64,000 nucleotides of DNA from Diphasiastrum complanatum (GCA_029204225.1 CM055112.1:30036203-30100202), one strand, 5' to 3'; numbered from the stretch's first letter, positions 1 through 12,113 are shown. Notes: generated by a model not told the origin, from the letters alone. A program made the numbers and translations.

Positions 1-3000
1 GCTGGGCCCAAGCTGCGGCCGGCTGGGATAGAGTAGCTAAAGATGGGTGTCCCTGTGCAGCTGATAGCGGAGGATAGGTCCAAGGAGTGTGTGCACGTGA
101 GCCTGCTGCTGGTGGAGGAACTAGATGTGGAGGGGCCGTCCCTGCAGGAGGCAAGTACAGCGGCGATAAGTACTGAAAGGGGCGCTGTGGTGGACGGTAC
201 TGGTACATCCTGGGTGCTGCCAAAGGAGGAGGATGTGTTGTGGGTGCTGCCAAAGGAGGAGCCGGTGCCGTGGGTGCTACCAATGGAGGAGGATGTGTTG
301 TGGGTGCTGCCACTGGAGAAGCGTCTGTAGATGTGGGTGCTGCAAGAGAAGATCTGGGCACAGATGGTGGCCTACCATGGAGACCTGCTGCTGCAAAAGT
401 GGATGGCGATGAAGGGGCTGCAGGCCTCAACGGTATCGGTGGCACTGGAGGTGCTGTGCGGCGCACATACACCCTCTGAGGAACTGGAGGAACGGCAGGC
501 ACCTCGTGTAGCTGCTCTGGCTGAGACTCTGTGTAGGGCATGCTGGCTAGAGAGGATGGGGGTGCCCTGACGCTCGGCATCTGCTAGGCCTCTGAATCCA
601 AGTCTGCGATCAAGTCGTCCAACTGGGCATCTGAATACAAATGCTCTGGGCTCTGGGACTCATCATGAGCACCATCCTCTGGAACATCCCGTGCCTCATC
701 CTGTGCACCATGCGGACCCTGCATGGCCTCCCAATCGGTACAATCAAAGTCATCTGGTGACTCCTCTGGTGTGCTGTCATAGAAATGCCTATGGCTCTGT
801 GATGCACGCATCCAAGCAGCTGCGGAAGGTAAACCCAAATCACTCTGCCCCCTATCAAGAGCCTCCTCCATCATATCAACATAAGAAGGTATGCCACTGG
901 CCCCCCCTGTGTGCCCTGCCCGTCTCCCGGTATAATCTGTGGCATGTGTCCCACCTCTACCACGTGATGCACCTGTGACCCCTACTCTAGGCGTGTGCCC
1001 AACACCTGTATCATATGCCTCATCCCGCTCTGATCTGGCGAACACAACCCGAATGGGCTCATCCTCATCCTGATCATCCTGACACTGGATCATCTGCCTC
1101 GTACAATGGAGGCTCTCTGTGCTCAAGCCCAAGCTCTCTCTCTCTCATCTCGGCAAGCTCCCTCTCTCTCTCTGCCATCAATTGTGTGCCCAGGTCATCT
1201 GCAGGCATGGGATGGGTGCTGTCCGTAGGCAAGTCAACCTGGCGCTCCAAATCAGATATCTTCGTCTGCAAGGTTTAAAATTGGCATGTCAGGGAGACAA
1301 CTCTATCAAGAAATGAAACCAACATACCAGGAGTCAACCAACATGCTATGAAAGGTTAGCTTATCACCTGCAATGCGCTCGTAATGGTCGGAAGTCTCCT
1401 GGCGAGACGTGCGTTGGTGCTACAGAACACCAACCGCTCCAACTGACTCACTGACAACCGGTTTCTTCTCCTCGTGTGAATGAGTGCCCATGTGCTCCAA
1501 TTACGCTCACACACGGAGGCAGCACAGTTCTATGGTACGTGCATTGAAATACTTCAGCACATTGTCTTCAACGAAACACAACAATGGAGGATAAAATGAG
1601 ATGCATACCTAAGAAAGGACACGCAGTGCAAGACGCTGTATAGATGGGTATGTGCTACCAAACATGGTCCACCAGGTAATGGGTAGCTGCCTCCTCTCTG
1701 GATCCTGAGCAGCCGGGTGGCCAAATGTGCCCATGCCAAAACGAAATGCAGCGAGCTCCTCCATGAGCCTGATAGGATCCAAACCAATGTGTGGACCCAC
1801 TCTGTGAATGTACTGAAGCCAATCGGCCTCGAGCTCCCTGTCTGCGATCTGTGTCGGAGAGAGGAAGAGGGGATGCAGTATGTGTGCAACGCTGTGGATA
1901 CTCCTGTGGAAGTAGTTCCACCGCGTCTCCCAGATGAACTTCAGCTCTGTCATCCTGCAGGTGAGAGGCATGTGGTGTAGGGCATTACGAAAAAACTTAA
2001 CATTGACAGAGAAACAAACTAGCAATTACGAAAAAGATAAAGGCCAATTACATTACTATACCGGTAGCTTACCTCTCTGGCTGCAAGATGGGCAGCTGCA
2101 GGAACTGTCCAATCCGGTCCATGAGCTCATATACCAGTCCAAGTGTCGACCCCTCGCTGTCAGCCATGCGGAGCACAATGTAAAGTGGTCGAAGCAGTCC
2201 TGACAATGTCTGTGCATCACTCCAGAACTGGTCTCCCCTCACCGTGGAAGAAAAGTGCTCCCCATCCTCAGTGCGCAGAAATGTACTGGCACACCAAAGA
2301 TCACTGGCAACCATCTGTAGAAGCTACGCCCTGCACCTGATCAGACGGTCAATGACCACCAAGTCAAATGCAAAGCGTGTGGGGGCTGGCTTACGGAGGT
2401 CTAGATGGCTGAACACCCGGAACATGGCAAGAACACGCCTCTTCCTGGTGACAAAAGTCACCAGGAAGAGGGCCTCACGGACGATGGCTCTAACCCAGGG
2501 AAGTGCACCTATGTCCCCCATCAGAAGGTCTATGTCGTGCACGACACAGGGGGTATGAACAATGTGAGGGAACTCGGCCTCTAGCAGTACACCCATCTGA
2601 ATGCAGTTCATGGCATTGTCCGTCACCACTGTGACGACATGCTGTGGGCCTATGGACAGGATGGAAGACCTGATGACATCAAACATGAACTCTGCAGATA
2701 TGACTCTCCCCCCCCTGCTGCAATCCACTGCCCTAAAAAATTGTGTGCCCATGCAGCTGGAGACCAGTATGTTGAGGATCGGCCTCCTCCTGACATCAGT
2801 CCAGCCATCGGACATGATGCTGCAACCGTAAGTGGCCCAGTGGCGACGTAGAGGCTCCATCTCTCTAGACAGTGACTCGACCCTATCCCTCAGCATGTGT
2901 GTGCGGACAACCTCTGAACTAGGGACTCTCCAGCTAGGACTGACAGACTGTGCAAGGTGGAAGGCCCTTCTGAAGGGCTCAGAGTCGGTGATGGCAAATG

Positions 3001-3959
3001 GAAGGTTCAGCTCATAAATCAGGCTGGCCACGGCCTGTGTGGTCTCTCTATCCATGTGCGGCTGATGCTCGCCGCGAATGCTCTGCTTCCTAAGAACTCT
3101 CCCAGCTGGGCGACGGGTAGCGGACCTTCAGCACGGTGCACCAAACGTGACGGGAATGGATGATGACGCGACAGGCTGGGAACTAGTGGATGCATCAGCT
3201 GTAGACGTGGAATGGGGAGAGTAGGATGCACTGGCCAAGATGGGTGCAGCAGCGTAAGTGGGGTACATTGGTGGAGGGTGGACATCTGGCATGGGATACG
3301 AAAACTGCTGGGTAGGGAGGTCATCCGGATGTGAAGAGAGGGAGGAAGGGATCTCCTCAACATCCTGGAAGGCCTCGTCACTGGCATCGGGGGCCTGCTC
3401 ATGTTCGGGAGGCGGAGAGTCCATGAGAAAGTCGTAAACTGGGGGAGTGCGAGCAACAGTAGGTGGTGGTGGAACCACAGTGGCAACTGGCGGACGCGGT
3501 GGGACAGGATCCACCGGAATGGGTGCAGATGGGGGTGTGTGAGGCGGAACTGTCTGAGAGGGACGAGGGGCAAAGGGACTGGACGAGGATGCACTCCCTC
3601 TCCTCGTGCGTGCCAGCCAAGCAGGCAGCAACTGGGGGTCAACCACGTAAGGAGCGGTGCAAAACCGAAGAACACCCTCCGAATGGTGTTCTCCCCGCCA
3701 CAAGACGTGGCCCGTAGGTATCCAAAAGTCGCTGCCTGACGGGAACGGACATGCTGGCACAGGGGGCAGCATTCAGTGTGGCACCATCTCTCACGCGTGC
3801 GCCGTGTAGGTGACCTTTAAGGCAAGTGAGGGTGGCAACGAACTCGGTCAGGCAATATCGACAGCGCACTATCCTTGCACCGGACTTGTTAGACTTGTCA
3901 GGAACCCGCCTGACAATGTCCACCTCGTCCCACAGATCGGCAAGGTTGGAATGCACCAT
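1..3959 (-). pseudogene. BED zinc finger/DUF659/hAT transposase, copy A (broken, partial)
   Basis: The product would cut and paste the element in the nucleus. The likely start is the ATG at 3959, followed by a BED-type finger (CRYC with a downstream LKGHLHG). A proline/serine-rich linker follows at about 3700-3130. The DUF659 core (about 3055-2324) shows MSDGWTD, VVTDNA and TPCVVHDIDLL. Next come a linker exon (2320-2073), an intron at 1955-2072 with GT/AG ends, an exon to about 1610, and the hAT dimerisation block (WSTWALIHTRRRNRL, about 1520-1370). An acidic, proline-rich tail reaches position 1. Breaks: frameshifts near 3700, 3130 and 1080, and a stop just after IDRLIRCRA near 2324. Introns show it moved as DNA. 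The family call is firm; the copy looks inactive. Confidence 0.8.
1133..1147. repeat. Short (CT)n tract inside the copy A transposase gene
   Basis: A 15-base CT/GA run encodes alternating Arg-Glu residues in the minus-strand transposase. The equivalent place in copy B (60621-60701) holds about 80 bases of GA, so this is the short allele of an expanding coding microsatellite. Confidence 0.85.
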
Positions 3960-4278
3960 CTCTGTAGAAAGGACTGCGGAAAGAAGGCAGAGATCTCTGT
4001 GGGTGTGATAGGAGTCGGAAGGCTTGAAGAAACCACAATAAAGGCCGAAATAGCAATAGCAGGGGAGGACGCGATCAGTGCAATGTGAAGACAGTCGGGA
4101 GGGCGCAGACAGTAGGGCGATGGGCATACAACAGAGAGGGCGTGGACAGCAAGGAGGGCGCGGACAGTAGGGCGACGGGCAGGGAGAGAGATGAAGCGAG
4201 GGGGGGGATTAGGTTAAAAAAGAAAATATTATTATATTAAATACTAAAAAATATTATATATTAAAAAATAATATATAT

Positions 4279-4370
4279 TGTGGTACCGCGGATCAGTATG
4301 GATCCGCGGTACCACACTGGATCCGCGGTACCGGGATCCGCGGATCCTGGTACCGCTGGATCTGTGGTCC
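4279..4370. repeat. Palindromic GGTACC/CCGCGG/GGATCC cluster at the 5' end of transposon copy A
   Basis: Positions 4279-4294 and 4301-4316 are perfect reverse complements (16-base arms, 6-base loop). The rest of the stretch repeats the modules GGATCCGCGG and GGTACC in both orientations. The same modules build the long palindrome at 63429-63608, which supports this cluster as the terminal region of the transposon family. Confidence 0.75.
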
Positions 4371-4394
4371 TTACGTTGTACTTCGTGAACCATC

Positions 4395-4783
4395 CACGTT
4401 ATTGAAGACATCAATCAGTCAACAAAAGATAGTGCAATTGAAACTCTATTTGAAAAAAGTAGATTTCTTGGACAAACCCTGGATAATATTCTAGTTTCAG
4501 TAATCTATCTATTCGTTTGCTATAACCTGATCATTTGTGTTGGAACCGGCTATCATTCTCAAACGGCACATGCTAGATTGCCATCTGCAATTGCAAGATA
4601 CTTACTTGAAGCATTTGTACTTTACAGAAACTTGACCAGTATGCTGCAAGTTACTTTATGAAACTCCTAGAGCCCGAATTCGAAGGGCTTTCTTTGAAAG
4701 CTCACCATGAAATTGTAATTTGTACGGTAATTAAGTCACTGACATTTGAATACTTGCCCGCAAAAGATGCTCCACCATAATCT
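4395..4783 (+). pseudogene. Two exon-like coding scraps, unidentified
   Basis: Positions about 4405-4492 read as EDINQSTKDSAIETLFEKSR and ten further residues, with an AG before and a GT after. Positions about 4629-4783 read as KLDQYAASYFMKLLEPEFEG and a further stretch of plausible protein, preceded by CTTTACAG and ending in a TAA. The two look like neighbouring exons of one host gene, or a captured copy of it. I do not recognise the protein. They lie between the transposon end and a LINE fragment, with no further exons visible. Confidence 0.35.
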
Positions 4784-4892
4784 TCTGAACCTGTAATCCA
4801 AAATATATTCCTTATCTTGAAAAAACATACGTATTTAAAAATAATAATACTGGTCAAGTTTCGGAACGGGAAACTATGGTGTGAATAGACCT

Positions 4893-6150
4893 TGAAGCAT
4901 CATCCTCTGTGGTATAATGGTCGAGAAAGATTAAAGGATGAAGGATGGGGTGAGATGACAAGGGGAGAAGTGGTATCAATAGTAGATAGGGACTTGGCGG
5001 ATTTTGTCCAGGTATATAGATCAGTCAAACTGGGAGGAGGAGCACCAGGAATGAATTTGTGCCAAAAGGCACCAGAGGGGGAACTAAGAAGAAGATTTAT
5101 AAGCCTTCTACCTTCTTTGGTCTCATAAGTTTTCTTTTTATGATGGAGTGTGTTTCGGTAGGTACGATTTATATCACGAACAGAGGGAAGTGAGTTGGCA
5201 TAGGCATATTCAAGATGATTATGGAGTTGGTTGCATTCATCATCATACCAAGGCTGTTTAGGACAATTGAAGATTTTTGTTCTTATTTTGGGTTTTGTAA
5301 ATGGAAAAGAAAGGGAAGCTGCAGTATGTAGGGCATTGGTGAGGAAAACGGATTGGTGTTCAATGGTGGAGTTACGTGGAAAATATTGTAAAAGGGAGAT
5401 CAATGAATCTTGATAAACCGGAATGTATGGATTCTCGAAACGATGTCTTGGAGCACAAGTGGGGGGTGGATGGGAAGTAGAAGTAGCTATGATGGTAGGT
5501 TTTGTTCCCAATTGGAAGGAAAGAAATGAATGATAAAAAAGAGTAGTGCGGGTGATGGTGAAGGCAGTGATATGGGGAAGAAGAGAGGGTGATCCCATGA
5601 GGCACACTATGGCCACTACTGTGAAGATGATCACTGTCCAGTCCCCTGATACATGAAGGATGCTGCTCCAAATCATGGAATGGTGTTTGACGTGATCCAG
5701 TCCTGGCATTAGAATCCCCTACTAATAGAATGTTCTCTGTCAGAAAACATGATGGTGTCACCAGACAAATCCATATTTGGAGAACCATCTCCGTTTGAGA
5801 AAGAAGATGTGTCCGGTGGGAAGTAACATACCAAGATATAGATATCTATATCTAGACCTGAAGGCTCCCCTCTAAGTTTGATCCATAAATATCTGGAATG
5901 GATATCTCTTTAAACCACCTCTAATCCTCTTTGACTAACATCCTTGTATAAGCATGCCACACTACCAAAACCACGCCCATGCCCTGATCTCTGCTTTGAA
6001 AACTGATTCCCAGTGGAAACTAGGAAAGGAAGGTAGACCCTGATCTGCACTCTCATGCGTCTCTGTGAATAAGAGTATATCACCATTGTCTATGAAGTGA
6101 TATCCCTCCGCCCAGAAAAAATGGTGTATAGTATGCTATGAAACTGTTGC
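4893..6150 (-). pseudogene. LINE ORF2 fragment: endonuclease to start of reverse transcriptase
   Basis: Reading the minus strand, the APE-type endonuclease pieces appear in order: TETHE-like around 6100, a GGVACL-like block near 5980, and LLVGDSNART near 5740. The linker between endonuclease and reverse transcriptase follows, with QPWYDDECNQLHNH and LLLSSPSGAFWHKF near 5200-5060. Matching blocks occur in the LINEs at 31400-32460 and 38065-37240. The fragment has several frameshifts and stops near 4893 before any catalytic reverse transcriptase motif. Confidence 0.7.
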
Positions 6151-6852
6151 TGATGAACAGGCTGTAAACTTCTGTCTTCGGGTGGGCCGTCGGTGTCGTC
6201 TCTACTATCGCTGAGCTATGGGCTATGGCCTATGAGCTGGCTGTCTCTCGGAGCATCTGCACTGTCTCTGCCGTCTATGTATGGAAGCGTCTGGAATCTC
6301 AGCCTCTCCATCAGAATCACTACTCAAGGTAACCTCCTGTCTCTGTCTCCGACGAGATAAGCACTCCCTAATGCTCAGCTGTATCAAGGGGGGGGGGGGG
6401 GGGGGGTTGTGTGTCTAGTCTCACCATCCTCAAGTCTGATATCAATGTAACACATCTGGGATCCTCATATGATATCAAGGTAGAGAGTGTGACTAGGTGA
6501 TCTCGGAATATCTCCCTCGAATTTCTTAATAAGCTGGGCCTCTGAAGAGAAAATGAAACTCATCCTCTACCTCATGTGTATCACACATACCACAGAGTCG
6601 AGCCTCTCGCGGGGCGCCACTATATTTGTCAGTCTCAATGGCTAGCTGATGTGAGGAAACCCGAAACTAACCCATCACTCCGCAATCTATGTGAGATACT
6701 CTCCACCAGATAACCGGGTACTATAGGACACCCAACTGGATCCCAAGCTAGAAAATGTGTTTGATAGAACTCAATCTTCGCCCCCAGTGGTCCTTGCCAA
6801 GTTCTCTGAAGATATGTCCTGTACAGATGGCCTCGAATATACTGATGAGTAC

Positions 6853-6854
<2 letters not shown>
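6150..6854 (-). pseudogene. LINE ORF2 C-terminal fragment
   Basis: The minus strand encodes HQYIRGHLYRTYLQRTW, then a block like CDTHEVEDEFHFLF, then an acidic SDSDGEAEIP stretch. These match, in order, YMQGYLFRRYMQQT, CSLQEVEDEAHFLL and DSDDEIPIL of the LINE at 27059-28695. The block is the end of ORF2, including its degenerate zinc-knuckle-like region, with many stops. It begins directly after the microsatellite tail of the neighbouring LINE, suggesting that LINE inserted into this one. Confidence 0.6.
6388..6406. repeat. Run of about 19 G
   Basis: An uninterrupted G homopolymer within the decayed LINE fragment. No function is evident; its length may be affected by sequencing error. Confidence 0.9.
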
Positions 6855-6900
<46 letters not shown>

Positions 6901-7310
6901 GAAAATTAGAATTATATATGTTAATGTCTGTCAAGTACCCGAGGGCACATAAGACAAGTAGAAAGTACATCAAAAAAGAAGGAGCATTGTCCATGTAGGA
7001 CTTATTCCTAACAGCTAAACCAGCACTAGAAAACAGAGAGAAAAACAAAGCTTAACCTCCAGCTCAATTGAGGGTACAATATCAGTAGCTTAACCACTAG
7101 CTACACTGAGGGAAAGAGAAAACTCAAATAAGTTAGCTAACTAGCTAAATGGATATAAAAAACTGCATGATATGGTGAGAAGCAGGTGTTGGCCTCCGGT
7201 CAAGAGCCCTGGGCCTGGAGGAGCGAAGAGGATGCTGGAGCTTCGGTCATCATACTGGAATGTCTATCTCACTGTCAGAAGTCTCATCTGTATCCCTCTT
7301 CTGGAAAAAG
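6855..7310 (-). mobile_element. LINE 3' end with (TC)n tail
   Basis: On the minus strand an acidic ORF2 tail (DTDETSDSEIDIP, near 7290) is followed by a noncoding stretch, the motif AGACATTAACA near 6930, and then a (TC)n run with one interruption at 6903-6855. The order equals that of the LINE 3' ends at 28696-29008 and 35076-35340. The pyrimidine repeat occupies the place where a poly(A) tail would be expected. Confidence 0.65.
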
Positions 7311-7313
7311 TGC

Positions 7314-7315
<2 letters not shown>

Positions 7316-7354
<39 letters not shown>

Positions 7355-7660
7355 AAGAAAGATTTTTTATTAATGTCTTTTTCATGCCAAAAGGCATTAA
7401 GACAAAAAAGTTCATGTCAACTATGTGGTATCAGAGCATATGAAACATTTCCGAAACAGTATCAAAAATAACAAACATATCTGAATACTAGAAATTAAAC
7501 TAAGTTGAATGAGATGTGCAGAAATATAATAATGTATCCTACTACAATAACATCAAAACATATCACGTCTTGATAATGTTGAACATGGATGTGACACAAG
7601 CAGCAACATGAGGTATATCTGTGACTCTCTGACATCATCTAACTATGGAGTGGTGTGCAT
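7316..7660 (-). mobile_element. LINE 3' untranslated region with (TTTC)n(TC)n tail
   Basis: The minus strand carries GGCATGAAAAAGACATTAAT followed by AAAAAATC, then TTTC repeats and (TC)n down to 7316. The upstream part (7372-about 7660) resembles the noncoding tail at 35150-35400. No coding part of this copy is visible. Confidence 0.6.
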
Positions 7661-7754
7661 TGATTGCCACCTAGCCCATGTGCTTCAGGCATTTGCCAAA
7701 TCAAGAAGTGTTGTATAGCTTGATTATTTGTGTATGTGTTTTTTTTTTTTTAAA

Positions 7755-8440
7755 TTGCAACAATAGTGCCAAACATTCAGCTATGAGATACAGCCCATTT
7801 TTGCTGATGTATGGTTTTCAGCCACGATCACTCACAGTTGTAGGGTTCAAATAGGAAAAAGTTGAGGCAACAAAAAACCTTTTAGAAGATCTAAACCAGA
7901 TGGTAAAACATGCTAAAAGAAGCACTAAGCAAGCCCAGGATCGAGCAAAGCATTATGCAGATCCGCATAGATGGGATATTTAGTTTTCCCCTAGCAAGAA
8001 AGTCTTCCTTAGAGTCCTAGCTAACTCTAGAACCCTAAAAACAAGAGTGTGTGCTAAGTTGTCTCCTAGGTATTGTGGGCTGTTTACCATTATTAGGAGA
8101 ATAGGCGAAGTTTCCTATGAACTAGAACTTTCGAATAGCACTAAATTCCATCCAGTATTCCATGTTAGCCAGTTACGAAGACCTTTAACTAGATCAGATA
8201 ATCTAGTAAGGGACGATGTTCTAGTAGTTACACCTATGTTTTCTCAGCAACTTCCACATGAGCCAGAAAGCATTCTTGATTCAAGGTAGACACAGAAACA
8301 TCACACTATATCATGAATATTTAGTTAAGTGAAAGGATCAGCCTGTTGAGAATGCCACTTCGAAAAGAGGCAGTATACTTTATCAACTATATCCAGATTT
8401 CATCTCTGAGGACCAAGAAAGCTCTAAAGGGGGAGGGAGT
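7755..8440 (+). pseudogene. Ty3/gypsy integrase C-terminus with chromodomain-like end
   Basis: The plus strand encodes the end of a gypsy integrase. Features seen are AMRYSPFLLMYGFQP (about 7775), a helical stretch ending HYADPHR, and the SH3-like module KLSPRYCGLFTIIRRIGEVS with FHPVFHVSQLRRP (about 8050-8200). A YLVKWKDQPVENAT chromodomain-like block lies near 8310 in a shifted frame. A purine tract (AAAGGGGGAGGGAG) at about 8427-8440 precedes an LTR start. The frame is broken at least twice and everything upstream of integrase is missing. Confidence 0.8.
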
Positions 8441-8533
8441 GTTACGAGATCGTAAACCCAGCCGAACCCAAGAGGGCTATTAGGTGCAGCAAACAAAAGG
8501 ACAGTGTGGGTCAGAGGCATGCATGCATACCTA
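8441..8533 (+). mobile_element. Start of a gypsy 3' LTR, cut by a copia insertion
   Basis: TGTTACGAGATCG begins directly after the polypurine tract at 8427-8440. After 93 bases it is interrupted by the end of the minus-strand copia LTR, so only the first part of this LTR remains on this side. Confidence 0.6.
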
Positions 8534-8677
8534 TGATGAACTTTTAGGTCTATCTATGAAGTGTCTTAACCTCAATAATCGACACATAGCATTATAAGAA
8601 ATTAGTTATGGAAGCATGTAAAACCATGGAAATCTTAAGCATCTCAAGAAAGCAAAAGTAGGAACTCAAAGTGCTTG

Positions 8678-8773
<96 letters not shown>

Positions 8774-9056
8774 CATGGGCCTCCTTCAGGATCAATCCTT
8801 TACATAGATAGTAACTAGTGAGGTGATGGCCCAAGGACAAATGTTAAACCTACCGACTGTGTCACCTCTTACTTGAGTCTCATGCGACATGGCATGCCAA
8901 CTTTGTCACTTGGACCCAACTTGCACGTACTTTAATTGACAAAGAGGGGTACAATGTAATTACAAACAAGTTGCCCCCATGATAAACTTACAGCATAAAC
9001 ATATGTGCATGCAAGTGCCTAGCCACTAGAGATAAAGTAGGCATTATATTTTAACA
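8534..9056 (-). mobile_element. Copia 3' LTR (minus) containing a (TG)n(GA)n microsatellite
   Basis: On the minus strand the LTR starts TGTTAAAATATAATGCC at 9056, after a purine-rich tract at 9057-9068, and ends TTCATCA at 8534. The terminal ~55 bases recur at 14806-14865, beside a TGGTATCAGAGC primer-binding site, which fixes the LTR boundary. Positions 8679-8716 are (TG)n and 8717-8772 are (GA)n. Confidence 0.7.
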
Positions 9057-9068
9057 CTCCCACTTAAT

Positions 9069-10368
9069 GGCTATTTTATTTAATGTGATACCGAAAGACT
9101 ATCTAAACTTTTCAAACTTCTCTTTACTAAGTGGCTTAGTAAAGATATCTATAGCTTGATCTTCGGTGCCACAAAACTCAAGTTGAATCTCTCCACTGTG
9201 CACTTTTTTTCGTGTGAAGTGTTGGTCAACTTCAATATGTTTGGCCCTGGCATGGTAAACAGGATTCCTAGCAAGTTGAATGCAACTCTGGCTGTTGTAG
9301 TATATTAATGTAGGACTTACTTGGGCAATCTACATATCACCTAGCAAGCGCCTCAACTGTATAGCCTCACAAGTGGCTCTCGTAGTCACCTGTACTCAGC
9401 TTCTGTGGAAGACAATGCATTCATAGATTATTTCTTGCTACACCAAGAAACTGCTCTAGAACCTAGGTGAAATATATAACTTGTTGTTGATCTATGATCA
9501 TCTTTGTCCTATGCCCACCAAGTCGCATCTGAATAACCTTCCAACTAAAGATTCCCATCATCTGTATAATTGATGCCATAAGAAGTTCCTTTGGCATATC
9601 TTAGAATCCTCTTGGCTGATATGCAATGTGCGTTTGTAGGTTTACTCATTAATTGACTTGCAATGTTGACAACATGTGAAATGTCAAGTCTGGTATTTGA
9701 GAGATAAATCAAACTGCCCACCAATTGATGATATAACGTCTCATCAACAAAAGGTGTCCCACATCAACCATAGATGACTTATTACTTGTATGCCCAGGAG
9801 TGGCTATAGACGTGCAATCCTATGTATTGAATCTTTGAAGAAGTTCATTTGCATACCTTGCCTGGTATATAAAAAGAATATAATGTTTCTTCCACACTTC
9901 GAATCCTAGGCAACAATGTATCAATCCCAAATCTTTCATGTCAAATTCATGTGAGAGATTTTCTTTGACCTTAGCAATAAGTAACTTATTGCTACCTGTA
10001 ATGACTAGGTTAACATAGAGAACAATCATTACGATGTCCTCTTTCTCCCTCAAAACATACAAGTTACAGTTGGATTTACTTCTAACGAAGTTTTGCTTTG
10101 TATAGTAATTATCAATATGATTGTACCATGCCCTGGGCGCTTGTTTTAACCCATACAAAGGCTTCTTAAGCTTACATACCAAATTTTCTTTACCTTTAAC
10201 CTCAAATCCATGTGGCTGTTCCGTGTAAACCTTTTTCTTCAATTCTCCATTGAGAAAGGCACTTTTGACATCCATTTGTTGAATGTCCCAATGAAAATAA
10301 GCTGCAACTGCCAACACGGTCCTTGTTGATGTCATCTTTCAACTTTGCAACAAGAACGAATGCTGAGG
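9069..10368 (-). pseudogene. Ty1/copia reverse transcriptase-RNase H remnant
   Basis: Reading the minus strand from 10368, DIQQMDVKSAFLNGEL, KPLYGLKQAPRAWY and LGLIHCCLGFEVWKK are classical copia reverse transcriptase blocks. The catalytic box reads IVLYVNLVIT, so the YVDD aspartates are lost. RNase H follows in broken frames (YYNSQSCIQLARNPVYH and IDIFTKPLSKEKF near 9300-9110). Its upstream gag-protease-integrase part is absent; at about 10370 it abuts the unusual gypsy-like element. Enzymatically dead. Confidence 0.85.
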
Positions 10369-10371
10369 AAC

Positions 10372-12113
10372 AGCTACTGGAGTAGAAACTGGAGGAACTG
10401 GTACTGCCCACTGAACACATAATAAGGCTACACAATGAGCCTTCGGCAGGCTACGAATGAACTGCTTCCCAGTAATCAACTGGAAGTCTCCCTGAGAATC
10501 AATGCCAACAAGTGAGTGTGTAACTACACCATGTACAAATGTCAATGTCTGCTGTGTCAAGTCCAGTGTAACGGCCCCAAGAGATGCAAACCAATCAGTG
10601 CCAAGGATAAGATCATAACGCTCCATAGGAATAATATAAAGATCTGCCTGTCCAGAAAAATCTCCAATGCGGTATGGTAAACCATGAAACATCTGAGAAC
10701 TAGGAAAAGAGTGTAAACTGGCAACCTCAACTGTGAGAGGCTGTGGAGCAGGAACAGGTGAAGCACGGATCCGACTGGTGATATAACTGCTGATAAAAGA
10801 ATGAGTGTTGCTTGTATCAACTAAAGCAATATACTCACGACCAATAATGCGTACACGTAACTGAATGGAGCGAGGACCAGGATGCCCTGTCCAAGTAGCA
10901 TAGGCAAGCTGAGCATGGCAACTAGCAGGAAGTAAATCACTGGAAGGCTTAGGAGATAGGTCAGGCTCATCAGAAATATGAATGTAGATATCGGAATCAT
11001 CTGGAGTAGTGCCCTCATGGTAAAAAACAGCAATAGTAGTAGGGAGGGGCTGACGGCAATCATGGGCAAAATGGTCAGGACTCTTACAACGAAAGCAAAG
11101 ACGCTTCTGCTGAAGGTCAGCGAACTCTGCAGACTTGTAACGTCGGACAAAAACAGGACAAGGGGTCGGAGGACGAGGAGACGAAGGGACAATGGAAGGA
11201 GCCGGAACAGAAGGGGAAGGTGTAGAGGTGGACGAAGCGGGAAAAGATGAAGCAGAAGGACGAGGTCGGGAGAAGCGGGAAGGAAGGATGTCAGAGTACT
11301 TGTGCTGTAAAGTACTGGCAAGAGACATCGCCTCAACAAGTGTGGGGGGATGGAAAGAAGAAACATCATAACTTAAGGCACCACGAAGTCCAGCAATGTA
11401 ACAAGAAATAAGCTCACTGGGGCTGTAGATCTATGAAAAGATAAGAAAACTCCATAAACTAATCTGTATAGGAAGCAAGATCACTGGTTTGAGTGAGACT
11501 ACAAAATGAATCACGCTGGCGGTTGAGCCACTGAGGATCAATCATAGCATGACGGAGGGCACGGCGAAAGGTAGGCCAAATATGGAGCCCTTCCCGATCA
11601 GGATCAGCTCGATAGACCCGCCACCACGTGGCAGCGCGTCCATCTAAGTGTAAAGCAGCCAACTGGATCTTCTGAGGATCAGTCTTATGGTAAATCTGAA
11701 AATAAGTGTCAAGCTTAGCAAACCAATTCTATAATAAGTTCCCGTCAGAGGAATTGGAATAGGTAGCAAGCTGTACCCTATCACAAAAATCTCGAGCAAA
11801 GTGTGGCTTAGGAATTGGGGCTCGTGGAAAGAAACCAGGAGGTGGGGTAGGAGAAATGAACTGTACACCACCAGGCCGACTAACAGAAGAAGATGGAAAT
11901 TCCAAATGGAGGGGGAGTCCCAAATGAAGGATAAACAGAAGCTTTACTCGGACCATGAGGCTGTAAAGAATCAATCTGTGACTGCATAGTGGCAAAGCTG
12001 GTCATAATCGTATCTAGGCGAAGAACGAGGCCAGAAAGAGTATCATCCATGGGACGAAACTGATCGGATAGGTTCTCCTGAACAGTCTCACTCTGGGTAG
12101 GTGAATGTGCCAT
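10372..12113 (-). pseudogene. Gag-protease of the AG...CT gypsy-like family, copy A
   Basis: The start is the ATG at 12113 (MAHSPTQSETVQ). The gag core has RAATWWRVYRADPDREGLH near 11640-11580, the zinc knuckle CFRCKSPDHFAHDCRQ near 11100, and a retropepsin-like domain with YIALVDTSNTHSFISS near 10830 and LILGTDWFASLG near 10600. Frameshifts break gag near 11890 and 11450. From 11328 to the truncation the frame is open through knuckle and protease. Gag would coat RNA and protease would mature it. No reverse transcriptase follows. Confidence 0.8.

Larger units (their letters stand above)
1..4370 (-). mobile_element. hAT-superfamily (DUF659) DNA transposon, copy A, 3' end beyond the window
   Basis: This is a Class II element carrying a BED-finger/DUF659/hAT-dimerisation transposase on the minus strand. 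Its 5' end (high coordinate) is an AT-rich stretch at about 4210-4278 followed by a palindromic cluster of GGTACC, CCGCGG and GGATCC motifs at 4279-4370. The 3' part runs off the window at position 1. A second copy with the same gene order lies at 58656-63608 on the plus strand. No terminal repeat or target duplication can be confirmed, because the far end is missing. Confidence 0.8.

Noticed and set aside
4905-4940. tRNA-like box (GTGGTATAATGGTCGAG)
   Set aside because: It resembles an A box, but the surrounding bases do not form a cloverleaf, and on the minus strand it is LINE ORF2 coding sequence (PLYHRG).
10978-11250. Plus-strand Arg-rich frame of 90 codons
   Set aside because: It is antisense to the well-supported gag-protease of gypsy-like copy A.
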